Notes: a model not told the origin generated them from the letters alone. A stretch of 64,000 bases of DNA from Paracoccus caeni (GCF_016629665.1 NZ_JAEPRQ010000001.1:1302001-1366000); one strand, 5' to 3'. Counted from the first letter of the stretch, positions 9,503-18,682 are shown. A program made the numbers and translations.

Positions 9503-9762
9503 ATGGCGGTCACATTAATCTCTCTGTCAAATGGGCACTATTCACTGGAATTTGATCTGGCGGATATGTCATCGGTCGCTGCCTCAATTCGCAAGAGCTA
9601 TGGCGTGCCGGATAAGCGCCAGCATACCACCTGCGCTGAATATCGGTTCGGTGGCTGCTCTTTCACTTTTCAGGACGAATGGGAAGAACCTTGCCTCATC
9701 GCCGGTTCAGCCGAGGGCGACAATATCTCAAGGCGCTGTATGAGGCGCTCAAGTCTGTTTGA
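9503..9762 (+). pseudogene. Frameshifted small hypothetical gene
   Basis: From ATG 9503 the frame encodes a normal-looking protein start (MAVTLISLSNGHYSLEFD) and continues through CAEYRFGGCSFTFQDEW to AEGDNI near 9726. At that point the frame turns into arginine- and serine-rich shadow sequence. Moving one base restores a plausible end, LKALYEALKSV and a TGA at 9760-9762. This fits a one-base deletion near 9727 in an ancestral gene of about 87 codons. I do not recognise the family. The surrounding 500 bases are lower in GC than the neighbours and hold no other convincing gene. Confidence 0.6.
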
Positions 9763-9821
9763 TCACAGTTTGTATCACGGCTTTCAATCTAACGTGGCGT
9801 TGGCAGATATCTGTTGGGATC

Positions 9822-10595
9822 TCAGCCGTCGCCGAAGAAACTTGCCAGTGCCTCGGCCACAATCTCGGGTGCGTCGGCATGCAGCCAATGGCCCGCATTC
9901 TTCACCCTGACGATGCGGATCTGCGGGAAGTAGCGACGCAGGGCGGCCTCGCCATCGCTGGTCACGTATTTCGACTGATCGCCCATCAACTCGACCGCTG
10001 GGCCGTCGAATGTGGCTTCCGGTAGACCATCGGGCCAGCCGACAAGATCACCCATCCTCGCCCGCAGAACGGGCAGGTTCAGGCGCCAAGCGGGGGGATT
10101 GGCCTTCAGATCCAGCGATTGCAGCAGGAAGGCGCGGATGCCCGGCTCATCGATATGTTCGGCAAGGGCGCGGTCGGCGGCGCTGCGACGGTCGATGGCC
10201 GAGAGATCCAGCGCCTCCATCGCGTCGATATATTTCATTTGCGTATGGGTATAGTCGACCGGCGCGATGTCCATCACCGCCAGCTTGCGGACCAGTTCCG
10301 GTCGGGTCAGCGCCACGGCCATTGCGGTCTTGCCGCCCATGGAATGCCCGGTGATGTCGGCTGGCGCGCCCAGATCCTCGATCAGCGCGGCGATATCCGC
10401 GGCGAGCGCCGGGTAGCGGTGATCCTCGTCCCACGGGCTTTCGCCGTGATTGCGAAGATCGACGGTGACGACGCGCCGTGTCTGCGCCAGCCTGCGGGCC
10501 AGCGCACCAAGATTGCGACCCTGCCCGAACAGCCCGTGGATCAACAGGATGGGCACGCCCGGCGCATCGCCGGTAATGGTGTGATTCAGCTTCAT
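9822..10595 (-). CDS. Alpha/beta-fold hydrolase (YbfF-like esterase)
   Basis: 257-residue cytoplasmic alpha/beta hydrolase. The oxyanion-hole segment LIHGLFGQGRNLG is near residue 20, the nucleophile elbow ITGHSMGGKTAM near residue 100, and the catalytic histidine in NAGHWLHADAPE near residue 235. The spacing and the GQGRNLG sequence match the YbfF/esterase group, which hydrolyses short acyl esters and thioesters. Natural substrate unknown. The start ATG has no strong ribosome site but is the only one that precedes the first strand. Confidence 0.9.
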   Translation of the reverse strand: MKLNHTITGDAPGVPILLIHGLFGQGRNLGALARRLAQTRRVVTVDLRNHGESPWDEDHRYPALAADIAALIEDLGAPADITGHSMGGKTAMAVALTRPELVRKLAVMDIAPVDYTHTQMKYIDAMEALDLSAIDRRSAADRALAEHIDEPGIRAFLLQSLDLKANPPAWRLNLPVLRARMGDLVGWPDGLPEATFDGPAVELMGDQSKYVTSDGEAALRRYFPQIRIVRVKNAGHWLHADAPEIVAEALASFFGDG

Positions 10596-10650
10596 GCCGA
10601 TGATCCTAGTGCGACTGGCGCAGGGCTTCCATCCCGTTTAAGGTCGCGCC

Positions 10651-11049
10651 ATGGCACGCGAGGCAAAGACATTCGACGATATCGGGACCATGGCGGACGA
10701 GGTGTCGCGCCTGATCGCCGCGCGTTTCGGCGGGGCAAAACGGGGTGAGCGTCCGCCGCTTCAGGTGATGTTGCGGCGTCGTGGCGGCGCCTTGCCGCGC
10801 AAGCTGCGGCGACAGGCGGTGCAACTGGCCACTGCGGATCGGCACGCGCCGCAGCCGAAAATCGCCCGCCAGCAGGATATGGCGACGCTGGAAAAGGCCC
10901 ATTCCGCGCTGATTCACTATCTTCAGCCTTTGGGCGAGATCAGTCGCTGGCAGGGTCGCGCGATCAGTTTCGCCGCCTCGATCGCGTTCGGAGCGCTGGT
11001 TCTGACGGCGGTCGTGGTCTGGATTCTGGTCAAACGCGGATTTGTGTAA
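10651..11049 (+). CDS. Hypothetical protein with C-terminal membrane anchor
   Basis: 132-residue basic protein. The first 100 residues are hydrophilic and Arg/Gln-rich; the last 30 contain one strongly hydrophobic helix (GALVLTAVVVWILVKRGFV), so it is a tail-anchored inner-membrane protein. AAGGTCGCGCC precedes the ATG. It is divergent from the esterase. I do not recognise a named family. Confidence 0.75.
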   Translation: MAREAKTFDDIGTMADEVSRLIAARFGGAKRGERPPLQVMLRRRGGALPRKLRRQAVQLATADRHAPQPKIARQQDMATLEKAHSALIHYLQPLGEISRWQGRAISFAASIAFGALVLTAVVVWILVKRGFV

Positions 11050-11154
11050 TTCCATTATCGCATTGCACGTAATGCAAGGCTGATATCAGCCGGATTCGCT
11101 TGCCAATGCTGCGCGCTTTCGTCATTGGTAGCGCAACCTTTCCAGGACATCGCC

Positions 11155-12342
11155 ATGACCCAGACCCGTGATTTTCGTCGCGCCATCCTTGCCCTTGCCC
11201 TTGGCGCATTTGCCATCGGCACTTCGGAATTCGCGGCAATGGGGCTTTTGCCCTTCTTCTCCGCCGATCTGGGTATCACCGAGCCGCAGGCCGGTCACGT
11301 CATCAGCGCCTATGCGCTTGGCGTGGTGATCGGCGCGCCGCTGACCTCGATTCTGGGGGCAAAGCTGCCGCGCAGGCGCTATCTGGCGGCGCTGATGGCC
11401 TTTTACGCGGTGATGAACCTGCTGGCGGCGGTACTGCCGGGGCTGAGTTCGCTGACCGCGATGCGTTTTCTGGCCGGACTGCCGCATGGCGGATTTCTGG
11501 GTGTGGGCATGCTTTACGCTGCCGATGCCCTGCCGCGCGAGCAGCGGGCACGGGGCGCAGCGCAGGTTCTGCTGGGCCTGACCGTCGCCAATATCGTCGG
11601 CGTGCCGCTGGCCGGTTGGCTGGGTCAATCGATCGGCTGGCGGTGGGGCTTTGCCTTGCCGGGCGTGATCGCACTGATCTCGGCCTGGTCGATTCTGCGC
11701 TTTGCGCCGCGCGTCGGCGGCAATCCCGATGCCCGTCCGCTGGATGAGTTGGAGGCGTTGCGCAATCCGCGCGTCTTGTGGATTCTTGCGGTTGGCGCGA
11801 TCGGCTTTGGCGGACTTTTCGCCGTTTATGCCTATCTGACCGCTGCGATCATCGCCACGACCGATGCACCATCATGGGCGGTTCCGGCGGCGCTGGCCGT
11901 GTTCGGCATCGGCGGCACGCTGGGCACCTGGGGCGCCGGGCGCGTGACCGAGAAGGTCGGACAGATCCGTGCCGCCTATCTGGCGCTGGCCGCGATGGCG
12001 GTGACGCAAGCCTTTGCCGCCTTCGCCGTCGGAAACTGGCCGATGATGATTCTGTCCTCGTTCCTGCTGGCGGCGGGTTCCGGGCTGGTGATTCCATTGC
12101 AGACCCGGCTGATGGATGTGGCGGGCAGCGCGCAAAACATGGCGGCGGCGATGAACCACGCTTCGTTCAACTTTGCCAATGCAATCGGGCCGTTCCTTGC
12201 CGGTCTGGCGCTGAGCGCGGGCTATGGCTACGCCTCGAACGGCATTGTCGGGATCGCGCTTACGGCAGCGGGGGCGGTGGTTCTGACCCTTGCGCTGATG
12301 AATGAGCCAAAGACCCGTCCGGTCGCAGAGAACGCTGGATGA
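11155..12342 (+). CDS. MFS transporter, arabinose-efflux/YdhP-like
   Basis: 395-residue major facilitator with about twelve hydrophobic helices. The N-terminus AIGTSEFAAMGLLPFF is the hallmark of the drug:H+ antiporter subgroup that includes AraJ, SotB and YdhP, and the cytoplasmic loop 2-3 (LGAKLPRRRYL) has the expected basic residues. These proteins export sugars, nucleosides or drugs; the substrate here is unknown. ATG 11155 is preferred (AGGACATCGCC upstream) over an in-frame TTG ten codons earlier. Its last 83 bases overlap the convergent DUF599 gene. Confidence 0.9.
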   Translation: MTQTRDFRRAILALALGAFAIGTSEFAAMGLLPFFSADLGITEPQAGHVISAYALGVVIGAPLTSILGAKLPRRRYLAALMAFYAVMNLLAAVLPGLSSLTAMRFLAGLPHGGFLGVGMLYAADALPREQRARGAAQVLLGLTVANIVGVPLAGWLGQSIGWRWGFALPGVIALISAWSILRFAPRVGGNPDARPLDELEALRNPRVLWILAVGAIGFGGLFAVYAYLTAAIIATTDAPSWAVPAALAVFGIGGTLGTWGAGRVTEKVGQIRAAYLALAAMAVTQAFAAFAVGNWPMMILSSFLLAAGSGLVIPLQTRLMDVAGSAQNMAAAMNHASFNFANAIGPFLAGLALSAGYGYASNGIVGIALTAAGAVVLTLALMNEPKTRPVAENAG

Positions 12343-13021
12343 CCCGCCGCGAGGTCGAGTGAAATTCACGCCGCCAGGTGACGAACAGCACGACCGAAGT
12401 TGCCAGCAGCAGGCCCCAACTGCCGACCAGCCAGCCGAGTGAGCCGAGCGCGAAATAGACGCTGCGCAGCCCGGCATTGAAGCTGCGGGCGGCGGTGATG
12501 TTCAGATCGGCGGCCTGCATCGCGCGGGTATAGGTCATCGGATCGTCGGGCTTGTTCGGGACCGCACCCATCATGATTGCGCAATAGCCGAAAAGCCGGT
12601 GCGACCAGACGAACTTGAGGAAGGCGTTGACGACGAAGAACATCGTCACCAGCAGCTTCAGCTCCATCTGCACATCATCGACCTTGGCCAGTTCAAAGCC
12701 CTGCGCAATTCCGCGCAGCCGGTCGGCATTGCTGATCAGCGCCAGAATTCCGCCCGTCGCAATCATGCAGGCCGAGGCGAAGAAGGACGTGCCCTCGCGC
12801 AGGCTGGCAAGGATGTTGCTGTCGAAGATCCGCGGCTCGCGCGTGATCATCTCGGTCATCCATTCGCGGCGATACTGTTTCATCAGGATCGAGACCGAGG
12901 GTCGTCCCTTCGGCGGCCGCTCGGTCAGGCGCCCGATGGTGAACCAGCCGACGAACAGCAGGATGACCGCTGTCAGGTCAAGGAAGTGTATGGTTTCTGG
13001 CAGATAAAGCTGAAGGTTCAT
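12260..13021 (-). CDS. DUF599 family membrane protein
   Basis: 253-residue integral membrane protein of the DUF599 family, with about four hydrophobic segments: near the N-terminus (LDLTAVILLFVGWFTIG), around residue 80, around residue 125 and near residue 205. Typical stretches are MKQYRREWMTEM and RIFDSNILASLREGTSFFAS. Function unknown. The C-terminal 25 residues are Ser/Pro-rich and are encoded in the region overlapping the opposite MFS gene. The ATG at 13021 directly precedes the first helix. Confidence 0.88.
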   Translation of the reverse strand: MNLQLYLPETIHFLDLTAVILLFVGWFTIGRLTERPPKGRPSVSILMKQYRREWMTEMITREPRIFDSNILASLREGTSFFASACMIATGGILALISNADRLRGIAQGFELAKVDDVQMELKLLVTMFFVVNAFLKFVWSHRLFGYCAIMMGAVPNKPDDPMTYTRAMQAADLNITAARSFNAGLRSVYFALGSLGWLVGSWGLLLATSVVLFVTWRREFHSTSRRVIQRSLRPDGSLAHSSAQGSEPPPPLP

Positions 13022-13203
13022 GCAGAAGATGTCGCATGGATCGCGCAAGTTGCAAAGACCCTCGCAGCCTGTGGATGGCAGAGGTCTTGAAGCCGCGCGG
13101 CGGGTTCCTAAATGAAGATCACCGTCGGCCAGATGGCGGCGGTTATGGCCTGCCCGATTATCGGGGGGCATTGATCTGCATCGCTTCAGGAAGGATGTAC
13201 CCT

Positions 13204-13659
13204 ATGCGAAATTTTGACCTGACCCCGCTTTATCGTGCCTCGGTCGGCTTTGACCGTCTGGCTGATGTCGTTGACCGCGCCCTGTCCGCGGATGTGACCG
13301 CTTCCAGCTATCCTCCGTATAACATCGAAAAGACTGGCGAAAATTCCTATCGCATCTCGATTGCCGTAGCCGGTTTCTCGGCTGAGCAGTTGAATGTCGA
13401 GGTGCGCGATGGTGCCGTCATCGTGGCCGCCCGGAAATCCGAGGATGATGACAGCAAGCGCAGCTATCTGCACCGCGGCATCGCGACCCGCGCGTTCGAG
13501 CGCAAGTTCACCCTTGCCGATCACGTCCGCGTCGATGGCGCCAGCCATGCCGACGGCATGCTACATATCGATCTGGTCCGCGAGATCCCCGAGGCTCTGA
13601 AGCCCCGCCAGATCGAGATCGCAAAGGCCGCCCCCAAGGTCGAGAAACTCGACTCCTGA
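13204..13659 (+). CDS. Small heat-shock protein, Hsp20/alpha-crystallin family
   Basis: 151-residue ATP-independent holdase that binds unfolding proteins. The N-terminus RNFDLTPLYRASVGFDRL and the following YPPYNIEKTGENSYRI match the IbpA-like class A group, and the alpha-crystallin domain spans about residues 40-130 (VEVRDGAVIVAARK; GIATRAFERKFTLADHV). ATG 13204 has AGGAAGG nine bases upstream; an in-frame ATG three codons earlier is too close to it. A terminator follows. Confidence 0.95.
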   Translation: MRNFDLTPLYRASVGFDRLADVVDRALSADVTASSYPPYNIEKTGENSYRISIAVAGFSAEQLNVEVRDGAVIVAARKSEDDDSKRSYLHRGIATRAFERKFTLADHVRVDGASHADGMLHIDLVREIPEALKPRQIEIAKAAPKVEKLDS

Positions 13660-13681
13660 AGCTGAGCCTTCGGAATTGACC

Positions 13682-13714
13682 ATGCCCGTCGGTAATCCCG
13701 GCGGGCATTTTCGT
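13682..13714 (+). terminator. Rho-independent terminator after hsp20
   Basis: Stem ATGCCCGTCGG / CCGGCGGGCAT with a short loop, then TTTTCGTGT. It begins 23 bases after the Hsp20 stop. Confidence 0.8.
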
Positions 13715-13793
13715 GTCTGATGCTGGCGAAAAGGTTGCAACAGCGCCGCGCTGTGCTGTGTCTCGTCGCATACGGCATAGTTAAATGGCATGT

Positions 13794-13869
13794 TGGTAGG
13801 CGCGGAGGGACTTGAACCCCCAACCAAGGCGTTATGAGCGCCCTGCTCTGACCATTGAGCTACGCGCCC
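13794..13869 (-). tRNA. tRNA with CAU anticodon, probably tRNA-Ile2
   Basis: A complete 76-nt cloverleaf on the minus strand: acceptor GGGCGCG pairing with CGCGCCT, anticodon loop CTCATAA, T-loop TTCAAGT, discriminator A and encoded CCA. The anticodon CAU can mean methionine or lysidine-modified isoleucine-2. The 8-base D-loop (AATGGTCA), the variable TTGGT and the TTCAAGTCC arm resemble isoleucine-2 tRNAs, while the second CAU tRNA in this window (57.6 kb) has the 9-base D-loop of elongator tRNA-Met. The assignment is therefore by comparison of the two. Confidence 0.8.
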
Positions 13870-13984
13870 CCGTCAAGGTCTGACACTGACTAGTCAGACC
13901 GCAGGAGGTGGTCAAGCATTCGCTTTGCCCGGCAGGCTTGCGCAAGGGCTTCCCGCATGGGATTGTCTGCGCGAATTCATTGAC

Positions 13985-14479
13985 ATGAGACATATCATGA
14001 CCAAAGCTGACGCTTCCCTGAAAAGCCTGACCCTTCATTTCGCCGGGCTGTTCATTCTTTTCACCGCGGTGCTCATCGCGCTTCTGGTCGCGCTTGAAGT
14101 GTTTCTGGGCTTCACCATGGAAAATAACGTGATGGGCCTGATCATCCCGATCATCGTCGCGATGCAGATTGGCACGATCTATTTCAACCGGACCGGACAA
14201 CGTCCGACGCCGTCCTTTTCGTGGAAGGCTGCCCTCAGCTTTGCGACGACCAGCGTGGTTCTGTCATTCGTCCTGATCGCGGTGATGTACCTGCTTGGCC
14301 TCCGTCCAGAGATTGATGCGCTTCTGGCAGAACCGGGAAGCCCGCCAATCATCCTCGGCGTGACGGCGTTCCTGTGGCTGCTTCTGCTGCTCGGTTGCCG
14401 GTTCACTTTCGCCGCGGGCGCGAAGCAGGGGCAGAAGCTGCAGGAAAAGACCGCGAAAAGGAAAGCCTCGCGCGACTGA
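13985..14479 (+). CDS. ABZJ_00895-type small membrane protein
   Basis: 164-residue integral membrane protein with four hydrophobic segments: LFILFTAVLIALLVALEVF, NVMGLIIPIIVAMQIG, ATTSVVLSFVLIAVMYLL and VTAFLWLLLLLGC. A basic C-terminal tail follows (KQGQKLQEKTAKRKASRD). Topology and length resemble the ABZJ_00895 family, whose function is unknown. There are two possible ATGs, 13985 and 13997; neither has a strong ribosome site. It precedes purM on the same strand but is probably a separate unit. Confidence 0.75.
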   Translation: MRHIMTKADASLKSLTLHFAGLFILFTAVLIALLVALEVFLGFTMENNVMGLIIPIIVAMQIGTIYFNRTGQRPTPSFSWKAALSFATTSVVLSFVLIAVMYLLGLRPEIDALLAEPGSPPIILGVTAFLWLLLLLGCRFTFAAGAKQGQKLQEKTAKRKASRD

Positions 14480-14557
14480 AACCGCTTGCCGACATTGCCA
14501 GCCCGCGGGGGTTGCGCTATCGGGGGCGCATCATTCCGGCCAGCGAAGGATTCCCCC

Positions 14558-15604
14558 ATGACCGAGCGTAAGAACAGCCTGTCCTATGCCGATGCGGGCG
14601 TGGATATCGATGCCGGGAATGCTCTGGTCGAACGGATCAAGCCCGCCGCCGCCTCGACCACGCGGCCCGGCGTGATGGATGCGCTTGGCGGTTTCGGCGC
14701 GCTGTTTGATCCGAAGGCTGCGGGCTATGACGATCCGGTGCTGGTTGCTGCGACCGATGGTGTCGGCACCAAGCTGCGGATCGCCATTGATACCGGCCAT
14801 CTGGACGGCATCGGGCAGGATCTGGTCGCCATGTGCGTCAATGATCTGGTCTGCCAAGGGGCCGAGCCGCTGTTCTTCCTTGATTATTTCGCGACCGGCA
14901 AGCTTTCGGTTGACGAAGGCGCCCGCGTTGTCGAAGGGATCGCGCGCGGCTGCAAGGCGGCCGGTTGTGCGCTGATTGGCGGCGAGACGGCCGAGATGCC
15001 GGGCATGTATCACGACGGCGATTTCGATCTGGCGGGGTTTGCGGTCGGCGCGATGCAGCGCGGAACGGCGCTGCCTGCGGGCGTGGTGGCGGGTGATGTG
15101 CTGCTGGGCCTTGCCTCGGACGGGGTGCATTCGAATGGCTATTCGCTGGTCCGCAAGGTGGCGGAACATGCCGGTCTTGGCTGGGACGACGCGGCACCCT
15201 TTGCGGACAGTTCGCTGGGCGAGGCGCTGCTGGTGCCGACGCGGCTTTACGTGAAACCGGCGCTGACGGCGATCCGTGCAGGGGGCGTGCATGCGCTGGC
15301 CCATATCACCGGCGGCGGCGTGACCGAGAACCTGCCGCGCGTCCTGCCGAAAGAGCTTGGGGCCGATATCGATCTGGGCGCATGGTCGCTGCCGCCGGTC
15401 TTCCGCTGGCTGGCCGAGGCGGGTGGCGTCTCGCAGGCCGAGATGCTGAAGACCTTCAACAGCGGCATCGGGCTGATCCTGTCGGTCGCGGCCGACCGTG
15501 CCGATATGCTGGCGGCTCTGCTGGAAGCCGAAGGCGAGACCGTGTTCCGCATCGGCACCGTCACCGAAGGGCAGGGCGTCCGCTACAGCGGGACGCTTGC
15601 GTGA
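14558..15604 (+). CDS. purM: Phosphoribosylformylglycinamidine cyclo-ligase
   Basis: AIR synthetase, step five of purine biosynthesis, which closes the imidazole ring of FGAM using ATP. 348 residues, normal length. Visible signatures are [13 protein letters not shown] at the N-terminus, the ATP/phosphate segment [14 protein letters not shown] near residue 65, the [19 protein letters not shown] block, [13 protein letters not shown] and the [12 protein letters not shown] motif. GAAGGA lies upstream of the ATG. The TGA overlaps the GTG start of purN, so the two are translationally coupled. Confidence 0.97.
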   Translation: MTERKNSLSYADAGVDIDAGNALVERIKPAAASTTRPGVMDALGGFGALFDPKAAGYDDPVLVAATDGVGTKLRIAIDTGHLDGIGQDLVAMCVNDLVCQGAEPLFFLDYFATGKLSVDEGARVVEGIARGCKAAGCALIGGETAEMPGMYHDGDFDLAGFAVGAMQRGTALPAGVVAGDVLLGLASDGVHSNGYSLVRKVAEHAGLGWDDAAPFADSSLGEALLVPTRLYVKPALTAIRAGGVHALAHITGGGVTENLPRVLPKELGADIDLGAWSLPPVFRWLAEAGGVSQAEMLKTFNSGIGLILSVAADRADMLAALLEAEGETVFRIGTVTEGQGVRYSGTLA

Positions 15605-16215
15605 AACGCGTTGCCATTCTGATCTCGGGCGGCGGGTCGAACATGATCCGTCTGGTCGAGGATATGCAGGGCGATCATCCGGGGCGTGCGGTGCTGGTCG
15701 CCTCGAACGATCCCGCCGCTGCCGGTCTTGGTAAAGCTGCGGCGATGGGCGTGCCGACGGCTTCGGTCGATCATCGCGCCTTCAAGGGCGACCGTGAGGG
15801 GTTCGAGGCGGCGTTGCTGCAACCGCTGCTTGATGCCCGGCCTGATATCATCTGCCTTGCCGGGTTCATGCGGATTCTGACGCCCGGCTTTGTGCAGCGT
15901 TTCGCGGGCCGGATGATTAATATCCACCCTTCGCTGCTGCCGAAATATCCGGGCCTGCACACCCATGCCCGCGCCATCGAAGCGGGCGATGCCGAGGCCG
16001 GGGCCACGGTTCACGAGGTCACGCCCGATCTGGATTCCGGACCGATGCTGGGGCAGGTGCGGGTGCCGGTCCTGCCCGGCGATACGTCCGAGGCCTTGGC
16101 CGCGCGGGTTCTGGTGCAGGAACACAGGCTTTATCCAGCGGTTCTTCGGCGTTACGCGGCGGGCGACCGGAGCCCGGTTCTGCTTACCGCGACCGAATTG
16201 CATCCCGGCATCTGA
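15601..16215 (+). CDS. purN: Phosphoribosylglycinamide formyltransferase
   Basis: GAR transformylase, step three of purine biosynthesis; it uses 10-formyl-THF. 204 residues. The N-terminus [15 protein letters not shown] is the phosphate loop, [13 protein letters not shown] and [16 protein letters not shown] carry the catalytic Asn and His, and [16 protein letters not shown] contains the catalytic Asp. Translation starts at GTG 15601, which overlaps the purM stop by four bases (GTGA). An upstream in-frame extension inside purM is not coding. Confidence 0.96.
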   Translation: MKRVAILISGGGSNMIRLVEDMQGDHPGRAVLVASNDPAAAGLGKAAAMGVPTASVDHRAFKGDREGFEAALLQPLLDARPDIICLAGFMRILTPGFVQRFAGRMINIHPSLLPKYPGLHTHARAIEAGDAEAGATVHEVTPDLDSGPMLGQVRVPVLPGDTSEALAARVLVQEHRLYPAVLRRYAAGDRSPVLLTATELHPGI

Positions 16216-16224
16216 GCCACTGCG

Positions 16225-16911
16225 TTAGCTGTCGTTCCAACGCTTCGCATTGGCCTCGATCGCGGCAATGCGTTTCGCGGCGGGCGGATGCGACAGGAAC
16301 CATGCGGGGGGCTGGCTGCCGCCGCTGCCGGTCAGACGCTCCAGCTTCCTGAACAGCGAAATCTGCGGCGCGGTGCCCATGCCTGCCTTGACCATCAGGG
16401 CGCTGGCAAATTCATCCGCCTCGAATTCGTCCTGACGCGACAGGCGGGCGGCGATGGCATTGGCGATCATACTGGCAATCCACATGCCAATCCCCGGCAA
16501 GAACCGCCCCAGAATGCCGCCCAGCGTCAGGCGGATGGCGTTTTGCCCGGCGAAATCGATCATCCGGCGGCGGGTATGGCCGTGGGCGACATGGCCCAGT
16601 TCATGCGCGATGACGCTGGCCAGTTCTTCGGGCGTGACCTCGTCAGAGTCCAGTTTGCGCAGGAAACCTCGGGTCAGGAAAATGCGGCCATCGGGGGCGG
16701 CGAGGCCGTTTACCGGCTCGATCTCATAGACATGCGCCTTGACCGGGGGCAGCTCCATCGCGTGGCCCAGCCGTTCCAGCATCGGCACCAGCCGGGGATG
16801 CGTCAGGGGCGTCGATTTCTGGTTCAGCTCGCGCTTCAGCCGCCACAGGGAAAAGAACCACATGGCGGCCATATAGGCGATGATCAGAAGAAGGGGCGTC
16901 AGCTTCAGCAT
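16225..16911 (-). CDS. M48-family metalloprotease
   Basis: 228-residue zinc protease. An N-terminal helix (LLLIIAYMAAMWFFSLW) anchors it in the membrane. The zinc motif HELGHVAHGH is near residue 105 and the third ligand is in EFEADEFASALM near residue 165. Related proteins (HtpX, LoiP/BepA) act in envelope protein quality control. It lies five bases after the DedA stop, at the 3' end of a four-gene minus-strand cluster, so it is likely co-transcribed with the vWA and DedA genes. Confidence 0.9.
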   Translation of the reverse strand: MLKLTPLLLIIAYMAAMWFFSLWRLKRELNQKSTPLTHPRLVPMLERLGHAMELPPVKAHVYEIEPVNGLAAPDGRIFLTRGFLRKLDSDEVTPEELASVIAHELGHVAHGHTRRRMIDFAGQNAIRLTLGGILGRFLPGIGMWIASMIANAIAARLSRQDEFEADEFASALMVKAGMGTAPQISLFRKLERLTGSGGSQPPAWFLSHPPAAKRIAAIEANAKRWNDS

Positions 16912-16916
16912 GGTGC

Positions 16917-17504
16917 CTATATGGTGTCCCCGCGCCGCCCGCGCCAGAATTTTCGCGCGGCATAAAGGATCGCGGCCAGCACCAGCCCGACGGCCAGTGC
17001 CTTCATCGCCGCCGCTTCGTCATGGCGGAAGTTGCGGGCGACCAGATGGCCCAATGTCAGGTGGATCACCGCCCACAAAACCTCGCCGCTGACCGAGGCC
17101 AGTGCAAAGCGGGGCAGGGCCATTCCCGCCGCGCCCGAGACATAGTTGATCGCAGGCCCAAGGGGCGTGATCAGCCAGCGCGACAGGAACACCGCCATCA
17201 GCCCGCGTTTGCGGATGAAGTCATGCGCCCGCGCCATCAAAACCGCGCGCTTGGTCCCCGCCCGGTTCAGCCACGGCCCCAGCCTGCGCGCCACCGAGAA
17301 TGCCGTCAGATCGCCCAAAGATGCCCCCGCGACCGCCGCAAGAATCAGCCACGGCAGATGCAGATGCCCGGTCCCGCTGAGCGCGCCCGCCGTCAGAAGC
17401 AGCGCCGAGGTCGGCACCGGCACCATCATGCAGGACAGAAACGCCGAGACCGCCAGCAACCACGGCCCCCATTGCGGCAGTAGCGCCAGCAGGTCATGGC
17501 TCAT
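16917..17504 (-). CDS. DedA/VTT-family inner-membrane protein
   Basis: 195-residue polytopic membrane protein with the SNARE-associated (VTT) domain. Typical parts are the N-terminal helix followed by PVPTSALLLTAGAL, GASLGDLTAFSVARRLG, and the motif FLSRWLITPLGPAINYVSG with the basic residue and proline needed in DedA transporters. Related proteins move undecaprenyl phosphate or other lipids across the inner membrane. The ATG overlaps the stop of the vWA gene (ATGA), so it is translationally coupled to it; a longer frame upstream lies inside that gene. Confidence 0.92.
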   Translation of the reverse strand: MSHDLLALLPQWGPWLLAVSAFLSCMMVPVPTSALLLTAGALSGTGHLHLPWLILAAVAGASLGDLTAFSVARRLGPWLNRAGTKRAVLMARAHDFIRKRGLMAVFLSRWLITPLGPAINYVSGAAGMALPRFALASVSGEVLWAVIHLTLGHLVARNFRHDEAAAMKALAVGLVLAAILYAARKFWRGRRGDTI

Positions 17505-18682
17505 CCAAGAACCCGCATCGCCTCGGTCAGCCCCTGAAGGGTCAGCGGCTTCATCCGGTTCTCGAATATCTTGCCGATCAGGTCGATCGACTGGGTATAG
17601 CGCCAATGCGCTTCGGGCACCGGGTTCAGCCAGATATGATCCGGCCATGTCTCGCAGGCGCGTTGCAGCCACAGCGCGCCGGGTTCCGGGTTCCAGTGTT
17701 CATTCGCCCCGCCGGGCGCCAGCACCTCATAGGGCGACATCGAGGCATCGCCGACGAAGATGCATTTATAATCGCGGCCATAGCGGTGCAGAATGTCCCA
17801 GGTCGGCGTCTGTTCGTTCCAGCGGCGGCGATTGTCCTTCCACACCGCCTCGTAAAGGCAGTTGTGGAAATAGAAATGCTCCATGTGCTTGAATTCGGCA
17901 CGCGCGGCCGAGAACAGTTCATCCACCAGTCGGGTATGGTCGTCCATGCTGCCGCCGACATCCAGAAACAGCAGCACCTTGACCGCATTGCGACGTTCGG
18001 GTCGGGTCTGGACATCGATATAGCCGTGATCGGCGGTGGCGCGGATGGTCGCGGGCAGGTCAAGTTCATCAGCCGCGCCATGCCGCGCCCATTGCCGCAG
18101 GCGTTTCAGCGCCACCTTGATATTGCGGGTGCCAAGCTCGACCCCGTCGTCGAAATCGCGAAATTCGCGCTTGTCCCAGACCTTCACCGCGCGGCGGTGG
18201 CGGCTTTCGTCCTGCCCGATACGGACGCCTTCGGGGTTATAGCCGTAAGCGCCAAAAGGTGACGTGCCCGCCGTGCCGACCCATTTATTGCCGCCCTGAT
18301 GGCGGCCCTGCTGTTCCTGAAGCCGTTCCCTTAGCTTGCGCATCAGCTCTTCAAAGCTGCCGCTGCCATCGATGGCGGCTTTTTCTTCATCGGTCAGCAG
18401 TTTCTCGGCCAGTTTTTGCAGCCATTCGCGGGGGATGGTCTGTTCCGTGACCAGCGCCTTGATCGGGATGGTTTCAAGGCCCGAAAAGGTCTCGGCGAAG
18501 GCGCGGTCGAAGCGGTCGATGTGTCGTTCGTCCTTGATCAGGACCAGCCGGGCGAGGTGGTAGAAATCATCCACCTGCCAGCCCGCGATCCCGGCCTGCA
18601 TCGCGCCCATCAGGTCCAGCCATTCCCGCAGCGACACCGGCACTCCTTGCCGGCGCAGGCTGTCGAGGAAGGGCAGGAACAT
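17501..18682 (-). CDS. CoxE-like von Willebrand A domain protein
   Basis: 393-residue cytoplasmic protein of the CoxE/VWA type. The N-terminal half is helical (FLDSLRRQGVPVSLREWLDL, then a Gln/Glu-rich segment LRERLQEQQGRHQGG). The C-terminal vWA domain holds a metal-ion site, LLFLDVGGSMDDHTRL (DxGxS form), near residue 225. Such proteins normally work with a MoxR AAA+ ATPase in metal insertion or complex maturation, but no MoxR gene is next to it. It is coupled downstream to DedA and M48 genes and overlaps the small membrane gene upstream by one base. Confidence 0.9.
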   Translation of the reverse strand: MFLPFLDSLRRQGVPVSLREWLDLMGAMQAGIAGWQVDDFYHLARLVLIKDERHIDRFDRAFAETFSGLETIPIKALVTEQTIPREWLQKLAEKLLTDEEKAAIDGSGSFEELMRKLRERLQEQQGRHQGGNKWVGTAGTSPFGAYGYNPEGVRIGQDESRHRRAVKVWDKREFRDFDDGVELGTRNIKVALKRLRQWARHGAADELDLPATIRATADHGYIDVQTRPERRNAVKVLLFLDVGGSMDDHTRLVDELFSAARAEFKHMEHFYFHNCLYEAVWKDNRRRWNEQTPTWDILHRYGRDYKCIFVGDASMSPYEVLAPGGANEHWNPEPGALWLQRACETWPDHIWLNPVPEAHWRYTQSIDLIGKIFENRMKPLTLQGLTEAMRVLG

